Assembly: GCF_018861315.1 (NCBI RefSeq) | Contig: NZ_JAHLDL010000020.1 | Span: 26,903-90,902 of the forward strand | Direction: 5' to 3' | Source of the DNA: Clostridium bowmanii | GTDB lineage: Bacteria > Bacillota > Clostridia > Clostridiales > Clostridiaceae | DNA length: 64,000 nucleotides | Shown: positions 26,513 to 35,229 of the stretch, in pieces | How the letters are laid out: each line of letters begins with the position of its first letter | Position numbering within the stretch: the first letter of the stretch is position 1 | Made by a program: the position numbers and the translations under genes | Notes under the pieces: generated by a model | What the model saw: the letters and a program-made list of their open reading frames with translations, nothing else | What the model was told of the DNA's origin: nothing | Databases searched by the model: none

Positions 26513-26640
26513 TATAAAAAAGACCTCAATGTCTGAGGGTGGGAGACTCCTGTATAGCTGTCTCATTCATAAAGATATGAGCAGAAAAATTATAAATAAT
26601 ATGTTAAACAATTCGGTGCAGTTCTTTTCAGATACTACCC
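26513..26640 (-). promoter_or_regulatory. Leader of the pan operon with hairpin and attenuator-like terminator
   Basis: Upstream of the DUF2520/panB operon, the minus-strand leader folds into a GAGAC/GTCTC hairpin (26564-26543) with facing AG/GA purines, then a CCTCA/TGAGG hairpin (26538-26524) followed by six U's (26521-26513). A terminator before the first gene suggests transcription attenuation. It may belong to the pan RNA motif known upstream of pantothenate genes; consensus match not verified. Confidence 0.5.
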
Positions 26641-26783
26641 ATAAAATATTTTAGCATAAATTATTTTTGAATACAAATATAATTATATAAATTAAAGCAT
26701 AAACTATTGATATATATTAGTTTATGTCTGATAATATATAGTATAGGCTATTTTAATGCCGATTATAGAAAAGAGGGGATAAA

Positions 26784-27167
26784 ATGAGTACCTTTATGAC
26801 AATACTTAGCATCGTTGTATTATCAATTATTATTCTTGTGATATATAATGTTTTAAAATCTTATGTATTATATAAGGTAAAAGTTAATAAATGGATAATA
26901 CTTGCACTCGCTATGGTATTATTTATAGTGCCTACGTTAGCATGGCCAACTATGCCCAAATATGTAGCTAACTACATAATACCAGGAACATTTGTTTTTT
27001 TATTTTTATGGTTTATGGATTTATCAGGATTTATCAAAAAGAAAAATATTCCTAAAACAAATTATTCAGGCATAGCTTCTTCTAAAAAAGATAAGAAGAA
27101 CGATATTGTAATGAGGCCTAAGGTTAAACCAAATAGAATTAAAAACAATATTAATGATAACAAATAA
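26784..27167 (+). CDS. Hypothetical membrane protein (127 aa)
   Basis: Three hydrophobic segments (about 5-28, 37-54, 64-85) followed by a basic, Lys/Asn-rich cytoplasmic tail of about 40 residues. Not recognised. GAGGGG lies 5-6 nt before the ATG, and a strong terminator follows, so it is a complete single-gene unit. Confidence 0.75.
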   Translation: MSTFMTILSIVVLSIIILVIYNVLKSYVLYKVKVNKWIILALAMVLFIVPTLAWPTMPKYVANYIIPGTFVFLFLWFMDLSGFIKKKNIPKTNYSGIASSKKDKKNDIVMRPKVKPNRIKNNINDNK

Positions 27168-27171
27168 TTAA

Positions 27172-27212
27172 AAAAGGAGTATGAATTTCATTGAGAAATT
27201 CATACTCCTTTT
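27172..27212 (+). terminator. Intrinsic terminator
   Basis: A perfect 17-bp stem (27172-27188 with 27196-27212) with 7-nt loop and T-tail. Confidence 0.9.
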
Positions 27213-27437
27213 GTGTTATATACATTATAGGAAAAAATTTATCTGCTATTTCTTTTTACAATCTACACGTCTCTAATATAATATGTTTCTTCTGGATTTA
27301 TATTAAAATGTTGGATTACCCAATAAATTGTCCTAATTAATCAAAAATTTTTTCTCATATATTTTTAAAATCATAAAATCCCAAAAGTAGAGTTTGAAAA
27401 TATGTATATAACTTATATTCACAAATATATATTGCAT

Positions 27438-27470
27438 TTGACAAATACATATTACATGTGTAATATGTAT
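27438..27470 (+). promoter_or_regulatory. BlaI-type promoter/operator
   Basis: A -35 TTGACA (27438-27443) and -10 TAATAT (27461-27466) with 17-nt spacing. Overlapping it is a perfect 26-bp dyad (27445-27470; 12-bp arms, TG centre) with TACA and TGTA half-site cores typical of BlaI/MecI operators. Binding there would block RNA polymerase. Confidence 0.82.
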
Positions 27471-27520
27471 TATAAAGTTATAAATTGTAAAATATAATTT
27501 ATTTAAAAAGGGATGATGAA

Positions 27521-27904
27521 ATGATTAACGCACCTAAAATATCAAATTCAGAATGGGAAGTTATGAAATGTGTTTGGGGAAATGATACCTGCACTGCTAA
27601 TGAAATCGTAGATGCTTTAAGTAAAAATACTGATTGGAAAGCAAATACTATTAGAACTTTAATAAATCGTTTAGTAAAAAAAGAAGTACTAGGTTATACA
27701 ATAGATAAAAACAATAAAAAAACATACTATTACTTCCCTTTATTACTAGAGAATGAATGCATAAAAGCAGAGAGTGAATCCTTTATAAATCGAGTGTTTA
27801 ATGGCTCGTTAAATGGTATGATTGCAAACTTTTTAATTGACTCAAAATTATCTGATGAGGAAATTAAAGAACTTAAAAACATTCTTGATAAGAAGAAAGG
27901 TTAA
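27521..27904 (+). CDS. BlaI/MecI/CopY family transcriptional repressor
   Basis: A 127-residue winged-helix repressor: ISNSEWEVMKCVWG and NTIRTLINRLVKKEVLGYTID make the DNA-binding domain, and the C-terminal helices the dimer interface. In this family the repressor is inactivated by proteolysis triggered by a BlaR1-type sensor. The next gene, 12 bp downstream, encodes such a sensor-like M56 peptidase, and a matching dyad covers the promoter, so autoregulation is likely. GGGATGATGAA precedes the ATG. Confidence 0.93.
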   Translation: MINAPKISNSEWEVMKCVWGNDTCTANEIVDALSKNTDWKANTIRTLINRLVKKEVLGYTIDKNNKKTYYYFPLLLENECIKAESESFINRVFNGSLNGMIANFLIDSKLSDEEIKELKNILDKKKG

Positions 27905-27916
27905 ATAGGTGTATTT

Positions 27917-29776
27917 ATGATACTACTAATATCTATTTTTAAATGGGTATTATATTCAACCGCTTTAGCAAGTATTTTAAGCTTAATAATTCTTGCCTTC
28001 AAGTTTTTTATTAAAGACAAGTTAGGTGTCAGGTGGCACTATGCTATTTGGCTTATTGTTATAATTAGATTATTAATACCATACGGGATACAAAGCTCAT
28101 TAAGTATATTTAATATTATAAACTTCAAAAGTACAACTGTTGTACAAGTACCTTATTCAATAAATAACAAGGCAATCGAAATTTCTAATAATAAAGAGAG
28201 CAATACAAATGCAGCTCCAGATATTGCGGCGACGAATTTACAAACCAATAAATCCGATACTAATCAGAGCCAAGTGTATTTACAATTGATAAGTTGTCTT
28301 TGGTTACTGGTGGTTATTATAATCGCTTCTTATACAATTGTAATGACCATGAAATTAAAGGTCAAGGTAAAGAGTGGTAAGGTATGTGATAATGAGGACG
28401 TTTTACTGCTTTTACTACAGTGCAAAAACAAATTAAACATAAAATCTAATATAAAAATCATCTATACTAATGGAATTAAAACACCATGTATTTATGGGTT
28501 TATAAGCCCTAAATTATTACTACCTATTGGTATTGAAAATTATGTGAATAAAAATGAGTTAGAATATATAATTTTACATGAATTAGCCCATGTAAAACGT
28601 CTCGATATAATAGTAAGTTGCTTATCAGGAATACTCCAAATAATACATTGGTTTAATCCTATCATATGGTATTCATTTTATAGGATGCGTAATGATAAGG
28701 AACTCGCTTGTGATGCATTAGTATTATCTCATGTTAAATGCGATGATTACATAAATTATGGTAAAACTATTATAAAGTTGTTAGAAAGTTATAAAAAGAC
28801 TCCGAAGGTTTATGGGATGTCATCCATTATAAGTGACAAATCTCAAATTAAAAGGAGAATTACTATGATTTCTTTATTTAAGAAAAATTCTTATAAGTGG
28901 TCGATTGTACCTATTGTAACATTAACTGTATTGGGCGGAGTAATGCTTACTAATGCTAAAAATAAACCAGTGCTTGCGGATAATAAATACGAACAGGCCT
29001 CAAAATCTATTACAACTTTAAATAATGATAATAAAACAAATTCTATTACACAATATGATATTACAGGCAAACATTTTAAAGGTACAATGTTAATAATACC
29101 AGGTGATAAGAAAATTGTTGTTGGTTTTAACAAAGATATTTCAAAAATTACAAAAACAACAAGTCAAATAGCAAAAGAAAGTAATGCAATATGCGCTATT
29201 AATGCTGGAGGGTTTACAGGGTTTGCTGAAAGTTCAAGCGAAACATTATCTCCATTAGGGCTCATAATGCACGATGGAAAGGTTATTTTCAATGATTTAA
29301 AAGACAATACGAGTAAAAGCGATATAGTCGCTTTTACAAATAAAGGTATCCTTCTAGTTGGTAAATATTCCTTGAATGAATTAAATAAGCTTAATGTAGC
29401 GGAAGCTGTTAGTTTTGGACCTGCACTTATCGTCAATGGTAAACCTACAATTACACAAGGCGAGGGTGGTTGGGGTATAGCTCCAAGAACAGCTATAGGT
29501 CAGAAAAAAGATGGTTCAGTAATTTTATTAACCATTGATGGTAGAAGTGTTAAGTCTATAGGAGCTACATTACTAGATGTACAAAATATACTTTTACAGT
29601 ATGGGGCTGTAAACGCATCTAATCTTGATGGAGGAAGCTCAACAACTATGTACTATAACGGTAAAGTAATTAATACTCCGTGCGGAAAACTAATTGAAAG
29701 TGGAGATAAGATGATTGATGATCCTGGCAGTAAAGGTGAAAGAGAAGTAGGATCTACTTTTATGGTGTTACCTTAA
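27917..29776 (+). CDS. BlaR1-like M56 metallopeptidase fused to a phosphodiester-glycosidase (NAGPA) domain
   Basis: Residues 1-345 form the BlaR1/MecR1 membrane peptidase: membrane segments at about 5-32, 42-58 and 122-145, zinc motif HELAH (221-225) with the further ligand Glu262 in NDKELACD, and a segment at 328-344. In BlaR1 an extracellular penicillin-binding sensor follows; here residues 380-619 are a NAGPA/DUF2233 domain with AINAGGF (428-433), SFGPALI, WGIAPRTAIG and catalytic-type NLDGGSS (569-575). It probably senses or acts on an envelope glycan phosphodiester and signals to the upstream BlaI. The domain is paralogous to the next gene's. The assignment of each half is firm; the sensing role is inferred. 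Confidence 0.88.
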   Translation: MILLISIFKWVLYSTALASILSLIILAFKFFIKDKLGVRWHYAIWLIVIIRLLIPYGIQSSLSIFNIINFKSTTVVQVPYSINNKAIEISNNKESNTNAAPDIAATNLQTNKSDTNQSQVYLQLISCLWLLVVIIIASYTIVMTMKLKVKVKSGKVCDNEDVLLLLLQCKNKLNIKSNIKIIYTNGIKTPCIYGFISPKLLLPIGIENYVNKNELEYIILHELAHVKRLDIIVSCLSGILQIIHWFNPIIWYSFYRMRNDKELACDALVLSHVKCDDYINYGKTIIKLLESYKKTPKVYGMSSIISDKSQIKRRITMISLFKKNSYKWSIVPIVTLTVLGGVMLTNAKNKPVLADNKYEQASKSITTLNNDNKTNSITQYDITGKHFKGTMLIIPGDKKIVVGFNKDISKITKTTSQIAKESNAICAINAGGFTGFAESSSETLSPLGLIMHDGKVIFNDLKDNTSKSDIVAFTNKGILLVGKYSLNELNKLNVAEAVSFGPALIVNGKPTITQGEGGWGIAPRTAIGQKKDGSVILLTIDGRSVKSIGATLLDVQNILLQYGAVNASNLDGGSSTTMYYNGKVINTPCGKLIESGDKMIDDPGSKGEREVGSTFMVLP

Positions 29777-29873
29777 AAAGCTAATATTTTGATATATTTT
29801 CTAATGCGAATTAATTAGCAATGGTTCACCTTAGAACACCTATGTTGCTGACAAAACTAAAGGGATGGTAAAT

Positions 29874-30872
29874 ATGAAAAAAAATAAAAATAAACAAACA
29901 ATAAAAATAAAACTTGTTATAAGCTTTATAATTTTTGAAACTATTTTTACTGCAATTACTGGTCCATTTATGATTTACTATGGTCCTTTTAAAAATGTGA
30001 AGACGACAATGGTAGGTGCGGCAATGACTACGTATTCACTTCAATGGCTTGCAACGACATTTTTGTCTAAAGAGGCAATAGCAAAAATTATGAGTACGCA
30101 AACAGTAGATGCATTAGTACAAACTAACTTAGACGGTGTAAAAGTAGAAAATAAAAATGATGATACTATAGAAAGATATGATGTAAACGGAAATAAATTT
30201 AATGGTTACATATTAATAATTAATGACCCAACTAGGTTAAAAGTAGGTTACACTAGTTTGCTTCATAAAGAAGGACAACTAACTAGTGATATTGCAAAGG
30301 ATAATAATGCAATTGCGGCAATCAATGGTGGTGGATTTAAAGATGAAGACAATGGAACAAAATACACAGGGACAGGAGCAAATCCAGCCGGAATTATAAT
30401 GGCTAATGGAAAAATTGTTGCGAATGATATAACTGATGAAAATAAAAAAACAGAAGTTGTAGCAATGACTAGCTCAGGTAAATTATTAGTTGGTCCTCAT
30501 AGTCTTTCTGAGATGAAAACGGATGGAGTAACTGAGGCAATATCTTTTGGACCAGCACTTATAGTTAGTGGACAAAAAACTATTACTAAAGGTGATGGTG
30601 GTTGGGGTATTGCACCTAGAACATGTGTAGCGCAAAGAGGTGATGGAGCGATAATGTTTTTAGTAATTGACGGTAGGAAGCTGGGAAGTTTAGGAGCTAC
30701 GTTAAAAGAAGCACAGGATGTATTATATGATTATGGAGCTATTAATGCTACTAATTTAGATGGAGGTTCTTCTTCTACATTATTTTATGATGATGAAGTT
30801 ATAAACAGTCCATCAGATAGTTTGGGAGAAAGGTCAGTATCTTCAATTATGTATATAGAAAGTACAAAATAG
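29874..30872 (+). CDS. Membrane-anchored phosphodiester glycosidase (NAGPA) family protein
   Basis: A basic N-terminus and membrane segment (about 10-32, possibly a second near 40-60) precede a NAGPA domain from about residue 95. Motifs mirror the preceding protein's C-terminal half: AINGGGF, AISFGPALIV, GWGIAPRTCVAQ, NLDGGSSSTLFY. Family members hydrolyse GlcNAc-phosphodiester bonds or act in exopolysaccharide metabolism. ATG 29874 is preferred (AGGG 8 nt upstream). It lies about 100 bp after the M56 gene with no terminator between, so it is likely in the BlaI-controlled unit. Confidence 0.87.
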   Translation: MKKNKNKQTIKIKLVISFIIFETIFTAITGPFMIYYGPFKNVKTTMVGAAMTTYSLQWLATTFLSKEAIAKIMSTQTVDALVQTNLDGVKVENKNDDTIERYDVNGNKFNGYILIINDPTRLKVGYTSLLHKEGQLTSDIAKDNNAIAAINGGGFKDEDNGTKYTGTGANPAGIIMANGKIVANDITDENKKTEVVAMTSSGKLLVGPHSLSEMKTDGVTEAISFGPALIVSGQKTITKGDGGWGIAPRTCVAQRGDGAIMFLVIDGRKLGSLGATLKEAQDVLYDYGAINATNLDGGSSSTLFYDDEVINSPSDSLGERSVSSIMYIESTK

Positions 30873-30917
30873 CCTGAAGTATATTATGGAATATTTGAAG
30901 TTAAAGGAGAAAAAAAT

Positions 30918-31946
30918 ATGAGCTGGATGAAAAGAATAAGCATATGGATAGTAGTATCTTTATCACTACAATGTTTAGGGCTCTTTTATATTGATCATTA
31001 TTTTTTAGCTACCGATTCAAAGGTAGTTTCCAAAAAAGTTGTGAAAGAGGTAAGCACCGAAGCTAAAAATGTTGATATTACTATACCAACAAACGCAGAA
31101 AATATATTAGTATCTTATGATGCTAAATATATATCTTATTATGATACTGAAAAATTGGTGATTGTTAATTGTTTGACTGGTAAAACTAAAAACATAGAAC
31201 CTGAGGATGGATGTAACGTTTCTTTTGTTTCGTGGGTCCCAGGTAGAAATAGAATGATTTTAGTAGAAAAAGAAAGTGATGGAGAATCTAGTAATTTACT
31301 ATTATATTCTTACGATGCAGTAAAAGATGAAAAAGTAAAAAATATAAAAATTGAGTGTGATGTCATTAATCCTAAAGTAGAAGATGTTCAAACAGCACCA
31401 TTAACAGGAGTTACTTATGTTAAAGTATCAAACAATGCTAATAATAGCAGCATTTATAGAATCGATAGAAATCCAGATCTGTCAAGAATTGATACAATAC
31501 CTAACCTGGTGGGCAATATCTTATTGATTCGCCATGAAGATAAATTGTTCTATGAAGGCTCAGTTTATAACAAAACATATGTTACTAGTAAAAGCAATGC
31601 TATAAGTGTGGGAGATGTTGATAAACTTAGCTTAATTGGTGCTGATGATGATGATAATATATATCTTGTAGAGTTAAAAGATGATTTAATAAGTAAAGTT
31701 TATTATGGTAAGATATCACAAAATACTAGTGAATGGAAAACCATGGAATTAGAAATACCTTGCGTGAAAGAAGATTTAATTGTATCAGATAATGGTAAAA
31801 TATATCAAAATAATCCGCTAAAAGGTTCTATAAAAGAAATAAATTCTGGAATTCAAACTAGCTATCAAGGGAAATTAGTAAAGTTATATAATAAGGGAGT
31901 AGTATCTCTTGGAAATAACAAAATATCCTTTGTTCCTTTTAAGTAA
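30918..31946 (+). CDS. Membrane-anchored protein of unknown function, beta-propeller-like
   Basis: An N-terminal membrane segment (about 6-30) is followed by about 310 extracytoplasmic residues of repeating short beta-strand pattern (for example NILVSYDAKYISYYDTEKLVIVN), as in TolB/propeller-like folds; the fold is a guess from pattern only. No enzymatic motif is seen. It follows the NAGPA gene by 45 bp with AAAGGAG before the ATG and ends at a strong terminator, completing the four-gene locus. Confidence 0.65.
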   Translation: MSWMKRISIWIVVSLSLQCLGLFYIDHYFLATDSKVVSKKVVKEVSTEAKNVDITIPTNAENILVSYDAKYISYYDTEKLVIVNCLTGKTKNIEPEDGCNVSFVSWVPGRNRMILVEKESDGESSNLLLYSYDAVKDEKVKNIKIECDVINPKVEDVQTAPLTGVTYVKVSNNANNSSIYRIDRNPDLSRIDTIPNLVGNILLIRHEDKLFYEGSVYNKTYVTSKSNAISVGDVDKLSLIGADDDDNIYLVELKDDLISKVYYGKISQNTSEWKTMELEIPCVKEDLIVSDNGKIYQNNPLKGSIKEINSGIQTSYQGKLVKLYNKGVVSLGNNKISFVPFK

Positions 31947-32005
31947 TCAGTGAATCGAAAATATATCAGGGGTCTGTACTTAATATTTATGTTTCAAAAT
32001 ATAAG

Positions 32006-32046
32006 AAAAATCACTATTTATAATTTAATTATAAATAGTGATTTTT
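32006..32046. terminator. Bidirectional intrinsic terminator
   Basis: A perfect 18-bp stem (32006-32023 with 32029-32046), 5-nt loop, between the convergent propeller-like gene and nrdJ. Confidence 0.9.
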
Positions 32047-32158
32047 ATTTTTGTTTAATTACTTGTGAATAAATATTCATTTTGTAGTAAACCTCAAAGT
32101 TGTTATAGTAAAGCTCAAAGTTGTACTTTAACTTTGGGATCTTTTCTAGTTTGATAGA

Positions 32159-35100
32159 TTAACTGCACCCAGTGGTTGTTCCGCAGTCCTGGCAAACCTT
32201 GCAATTACCGTTTCTAACTAGTCTAGTACTAGAGCAATGTGAGCAGGTTTCAGAGTATAATCTTTCTCCTTGAATTTTATCCTTACTTATATTCATAGGG
32301 GAAGGTACATTCTCAACATCCACTATGCTAGCTGAAATTTCACTCTCATCAGGCATTAGTGGGTTTTTAGGTGCATTACTGTCACAATAATTTTCAGGCT
32401 TAATTTGACACCTTGTATAGTCACCTAGTTCTATATCGATAATTTTGCTGATCAAATCAGATATAGAAGAAACAGATTTAATGTAAGGATGTTTTTGTAC
32501 AAAACCGTAAGGCTCAAATTTTTGTCCTCTAAGCATTTTAGAGATATCTTCTGCAGGAACATGATACTGAAGCATTACAGAGATTGATTTTGAAAGAGAA
32601 TTAAGTAGTCCAGTAATAATTGTGCCTTCTCTATCTGTAGTTATATATATTTCAGAGATTTCTCCATCTGATCGCCTATTTACTGTAGTATAGACTTTTA
32701 CATCATCAATTTGAGCAGGATGAGTAGTGCCATAGCGTATCCCAATTGGTTTTTCTCTTGTTGAATGATTGGATATTTCTCGCTCTTCTTTTGCTTTCTT
32801 TAAAAGATCCGCATAGGATAAATCCTCAAGTGATATTTCTTTATCTTCAGATAAAGTAGTATTTAGAGGCTGACTTGCCTTTGAACCATCTCTATACAAG
32901 GCTATACCTTTTACTCCTAATTTCCAAGAATTAAGTATAACTTCTTCAAAGTCATCTATAGTAGCATTTTTAGGTAAATTTACAGTTTTTGATATAGAAC
33001 CAGATATCATAGGAGTTATTGCTGCCATCATTAGAACATGTCCCATAGATGCAATATACCTTTTTCCGCTACCGCACTTGTTTGCCGTATCAAATATAGG
33101 TAAATGTTCTGGTTTTAAGTGTGGAGCACCCTCAATTTTTCCATCAATAAGTTTTTCATATTCAAATCCATTTTCATTAACTTTTTCTTTTCTTAGAATG
33201 TAATCAAGAATATCATTTGTTTCAATTTCTGAGTATCCTAGGTTATTTAAGGAATCTTTGATTACGGGATTAACCATGGTCATATAACCGCCACCGGATA
33301 ATTTTTTATAAATAAAATGGCTGAAATATGGTTCTATAGAGGTTGCACCACAATCCATAGCGAAGGAAATAGTACCAGTAGGAGCTATAACTGTAACTTG
33401 AGCATTTCTAAAACCGTGTTTTTCACCACTATTTAATGCTTTTGTGAAGCAGCTTTTTAAGGTTTCACTTATATACCCTAGAGAGCTCTTTTTTAAAAGA
33501 TCGTGATTAACTTCTATAGGCTCATAATTAAGGTTTTCATATTCAGTATTTAGGGCACCAGCGGCTCTTGCATGATTCCTTATAACTATTTGCATATATG
33601 GTTTGTTGATTTCATATTTTTCAAAAGGAGCTAGTTCTTTTGCTAGTAGTGAAGAAACATAATAAGATTGTCCAGTCATTATTCCAGATAGTGAAGAAGC
33701 CAAATTTCTAGCATTTTCTGAATCATATGCATAACCCATCACCATTAATAGTGAAGATAAGTTTGAAATTCCAAGGCCTGTACTTCTAAATAAATAAGTT
33801 TTTCTTGCTATATCCTCAGTTGGAAACTGTCCCCAATGTATTGAAGCTTCAAGAACTAATTGAGTAAGTCCGATTAAATGAACATAGCCCTCTATATCTA
33901 ATTTCTTAGTTTTATTATCATAGAATTTATAAATATTAATAGATGCTAAATTACATGAAGTATCATCTAAAAATGCATATTCTCCGCAAGGATTGGTTGA
34001 ATTAATTCTATTGTATTTAGCATTAACTATCCCGTCTTCTCCAGCTGGACAAGTGTGCCATGCATTAAAGGTATCATCAAACTGAGGAGCGGGGTCTGCA
34101 CATTGCCAAGCAGCTTTGTTAAAGGTATCCCATAGCTGCTTAACACTTATATCTTTATTAACTGAGCAGTCAGCTCTTCCTTTAAGAGTAATAGTCTGTT
34201 TAGGATTTTTTGAAAGGTTATCCACCTTCATCATGAACTCATCTGAGAATCTTATGGAGTTGTTTCCATTTTGACCCGATACAGTTTCATAAGCTTCACC
34301 TTCAAAACTACCATCATATCCCATTTTAGTTAGAGCACGTACTTTATCTTCTTCTTTAGCTTTCCAAGTCATAAACTCCATTATTTCGGGATGGTTAATA
34401 TCGAGGCAAAGCATCTTAGCAGCTCGTCTTGTAGTTCCACCAGACTTTATTGCTCCTGCATTTCTATCAAGCCCTCTTAAAAAACTCATAAGGCCTGAAG
34501 AAACTCCACCACTAGATAATTTTTCACCGCGAGCTCTTATGCTAGAAAAGTTAGTGCCTGTACCAGAACCGCCTTTAAACAATTTGGTTTCTGTTACATA
34601 TTGTTCAGATATTGAGTGATTTCCGAGTAGTTTATCTTGAATTGAGAGAATGAAACAAGCTGAAGCTTGAGTTCTTGTATAAGCATCTTCACTTTTAACA
34701 ATCTTTTTCTCTTTTTCATCATAATAAAAACTATCTAAGGAGCCACCTTTTATACCATAAGATAGGTTAAGGCCAGTATTAAACCATTGAGGAGAATTTG
34801 GAGCAAACATTTGATTTAAAAATGTATATACTAATTCATCGTAAAGAATGTTTTTTTCCTCATCGGTTTTAATAACTGTCTCGGAAATTAAGGATTCACA
34901 CCAAAAATTAACAAGCCTATGAGCTACCATTTTCATACTATTTTCATAGCCTTGCTTGCCGGGAACACCAGATTTTCTGAAATATTTTGAAGCAATTATA
35001 TCACAGGAATTTTGTGAGTAATGTTCTGGAAATTCTAAATCTTTCATCTCCAAAAGAACTTTATTGGTTTTATGGTCTTTTAGAAAAACATCTACCTTTT

Positions 35101-35191
35101 TCCACTTAAATAAATCATAAACTGTAATAGTTTTATCTTTTTCTAATGCACTTGTATAAAATCTTTTAATTAAACTTTTTATCTCCGCCAT
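32159..35191 (-). CDS. nrdJ: Adenosylcobalamin-dependent (class II) ribonucleoside-diphosphate reductase
   Basis: It reduces ribonucleotides to deoxyribonucleotides using a B12-derived radical. The 1010-residue chain shows NSPQWFNTG, QASACFILS (redox Cys), KGGSGTGTNFSSIRARGE, NPCGEYAF (radical-site region), and APTGTISFAMDCGATSIEP. The C-terminus has a Cys-rich zinc ribbon (CSHCSSTRLVRNG then CKVCQDCGTTTGCS) that carries the shuttle cysteines in NrdJ-type enzymes. The only sensible start, ATG 35191, is 31 nt from its ribosome site with a hairpin between (see next entries). Two NrdR-like boxes lie upstream. Confidence 0.96.
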   Translation of the reverse strand: MAEIKSLIKRFYTSALEKDKTITVYDLFKWKKVDVFLKDHKTNKVLLEMKDLEFPEHYSQNSCDIIASKYFRKSGVPGKQGYENSMKMVAHRLVNFWCESLISETVIKTDEEKNILYDELVYTFLNQMFAPNSPQWFNTGLNLSYGIKGGSLDSFYYDEKEKKIVKSEDAYTRTQASACFILSIQDKLLGNHSISEQYVTETKLFKGGSGTGTNFSSIRARGEKLSSGGVSSGLMSFLRGLDRNAGAIKSGGTTRRAAKMLCLDINHPEIMEFMTWKAKEEDKVRALTKMGYDGSFEGEAYETVSGQNGNNSIRFSDEFMMKVDNLSKNPKQTITLKGRADCSVNKDISVKQLWDTFNKAAWQCADPAPQFDDTFNAWHTCPAGEDGIVNAKYNRINSTNPCGEYAFLDDTSCNLASINIYKFYDNKTKKLDIEGYVHLIGLTQLVLEASIHWGQFPTEDIARKTYLFRSTGLGISNLSSLLMVMGYAYDSENARNLASSLSGIMTGQSYYVSSLLAKELAPFEKYEINKPYMQIVIRNHARAAGALNTEYENLNYEPIEVNHDLLKKSSLGYISETLKSCFTKALNSGEKHGFRNAQVTVIAPTGTISFAMDCGATSIEPYFSHFIYKKLSGGGYMTMVNPVIKDSLNNLGYSEIETNDILDYILRKEKVNENGFEYEKLIDGKIEGAPHLKPEHLPIFDTANKCGSGKRYIASMGHVLMMAAITPMISGSISKTVNLPKNATIDDFEEVILNSWKLGVKGIALYRDGSKASQPLNTTLSEDKEISLEDLSYADLLKKAKEEREISNHSTREKPIGIRYGTTHPAQIDDVKVYTTVNRRSDGEISEIYITTDREGTIITGLLNSLSKSISVMLQYHVPAEDISKMLRGQKFEPYGFVQKHPYIKSVSSISDLISKIIDIELGDYTRCQIKPENYCDSNAPKNPLMPDESEISASIVDVENVPSPMNISKDKIQGERLYSETCSHCSSTRLVRNGNCKVCQDCGTTTGCS

Positions 35192-35229
35192 AAGTATACT
35201 AGCCTAATAAAGCTAGTATATTCACCTCC
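35192..35229 (-). promoter_or_regulatory. Ribosome site with hairpin spacer before nrdJ
   Basis: The ribosome site GGAGGTGAA (35229-35221) is 31 nt from the ATG. The gap contains a perfect 9-bp hairpin, TATACTAGC with GCTAGTATA (35220-35212 with 35203-35195), 8-nt loop. Folding removes 26 nt and leaves an effective spacing of about 5 nt. An in-frame TAG lies in the hairpin loop, so no closer start is possible. Confidence 0.72.

Noticed and set aside
27917..29776. Assembly or frameshift artefact joining M56 and NAGPA genes
   Set aside because: The frame is continuous through a natural linker after the last membrane segment, where BlaR1 also places its extracellular sensor; no internal ribosome site or start precedes the NAGPA part.
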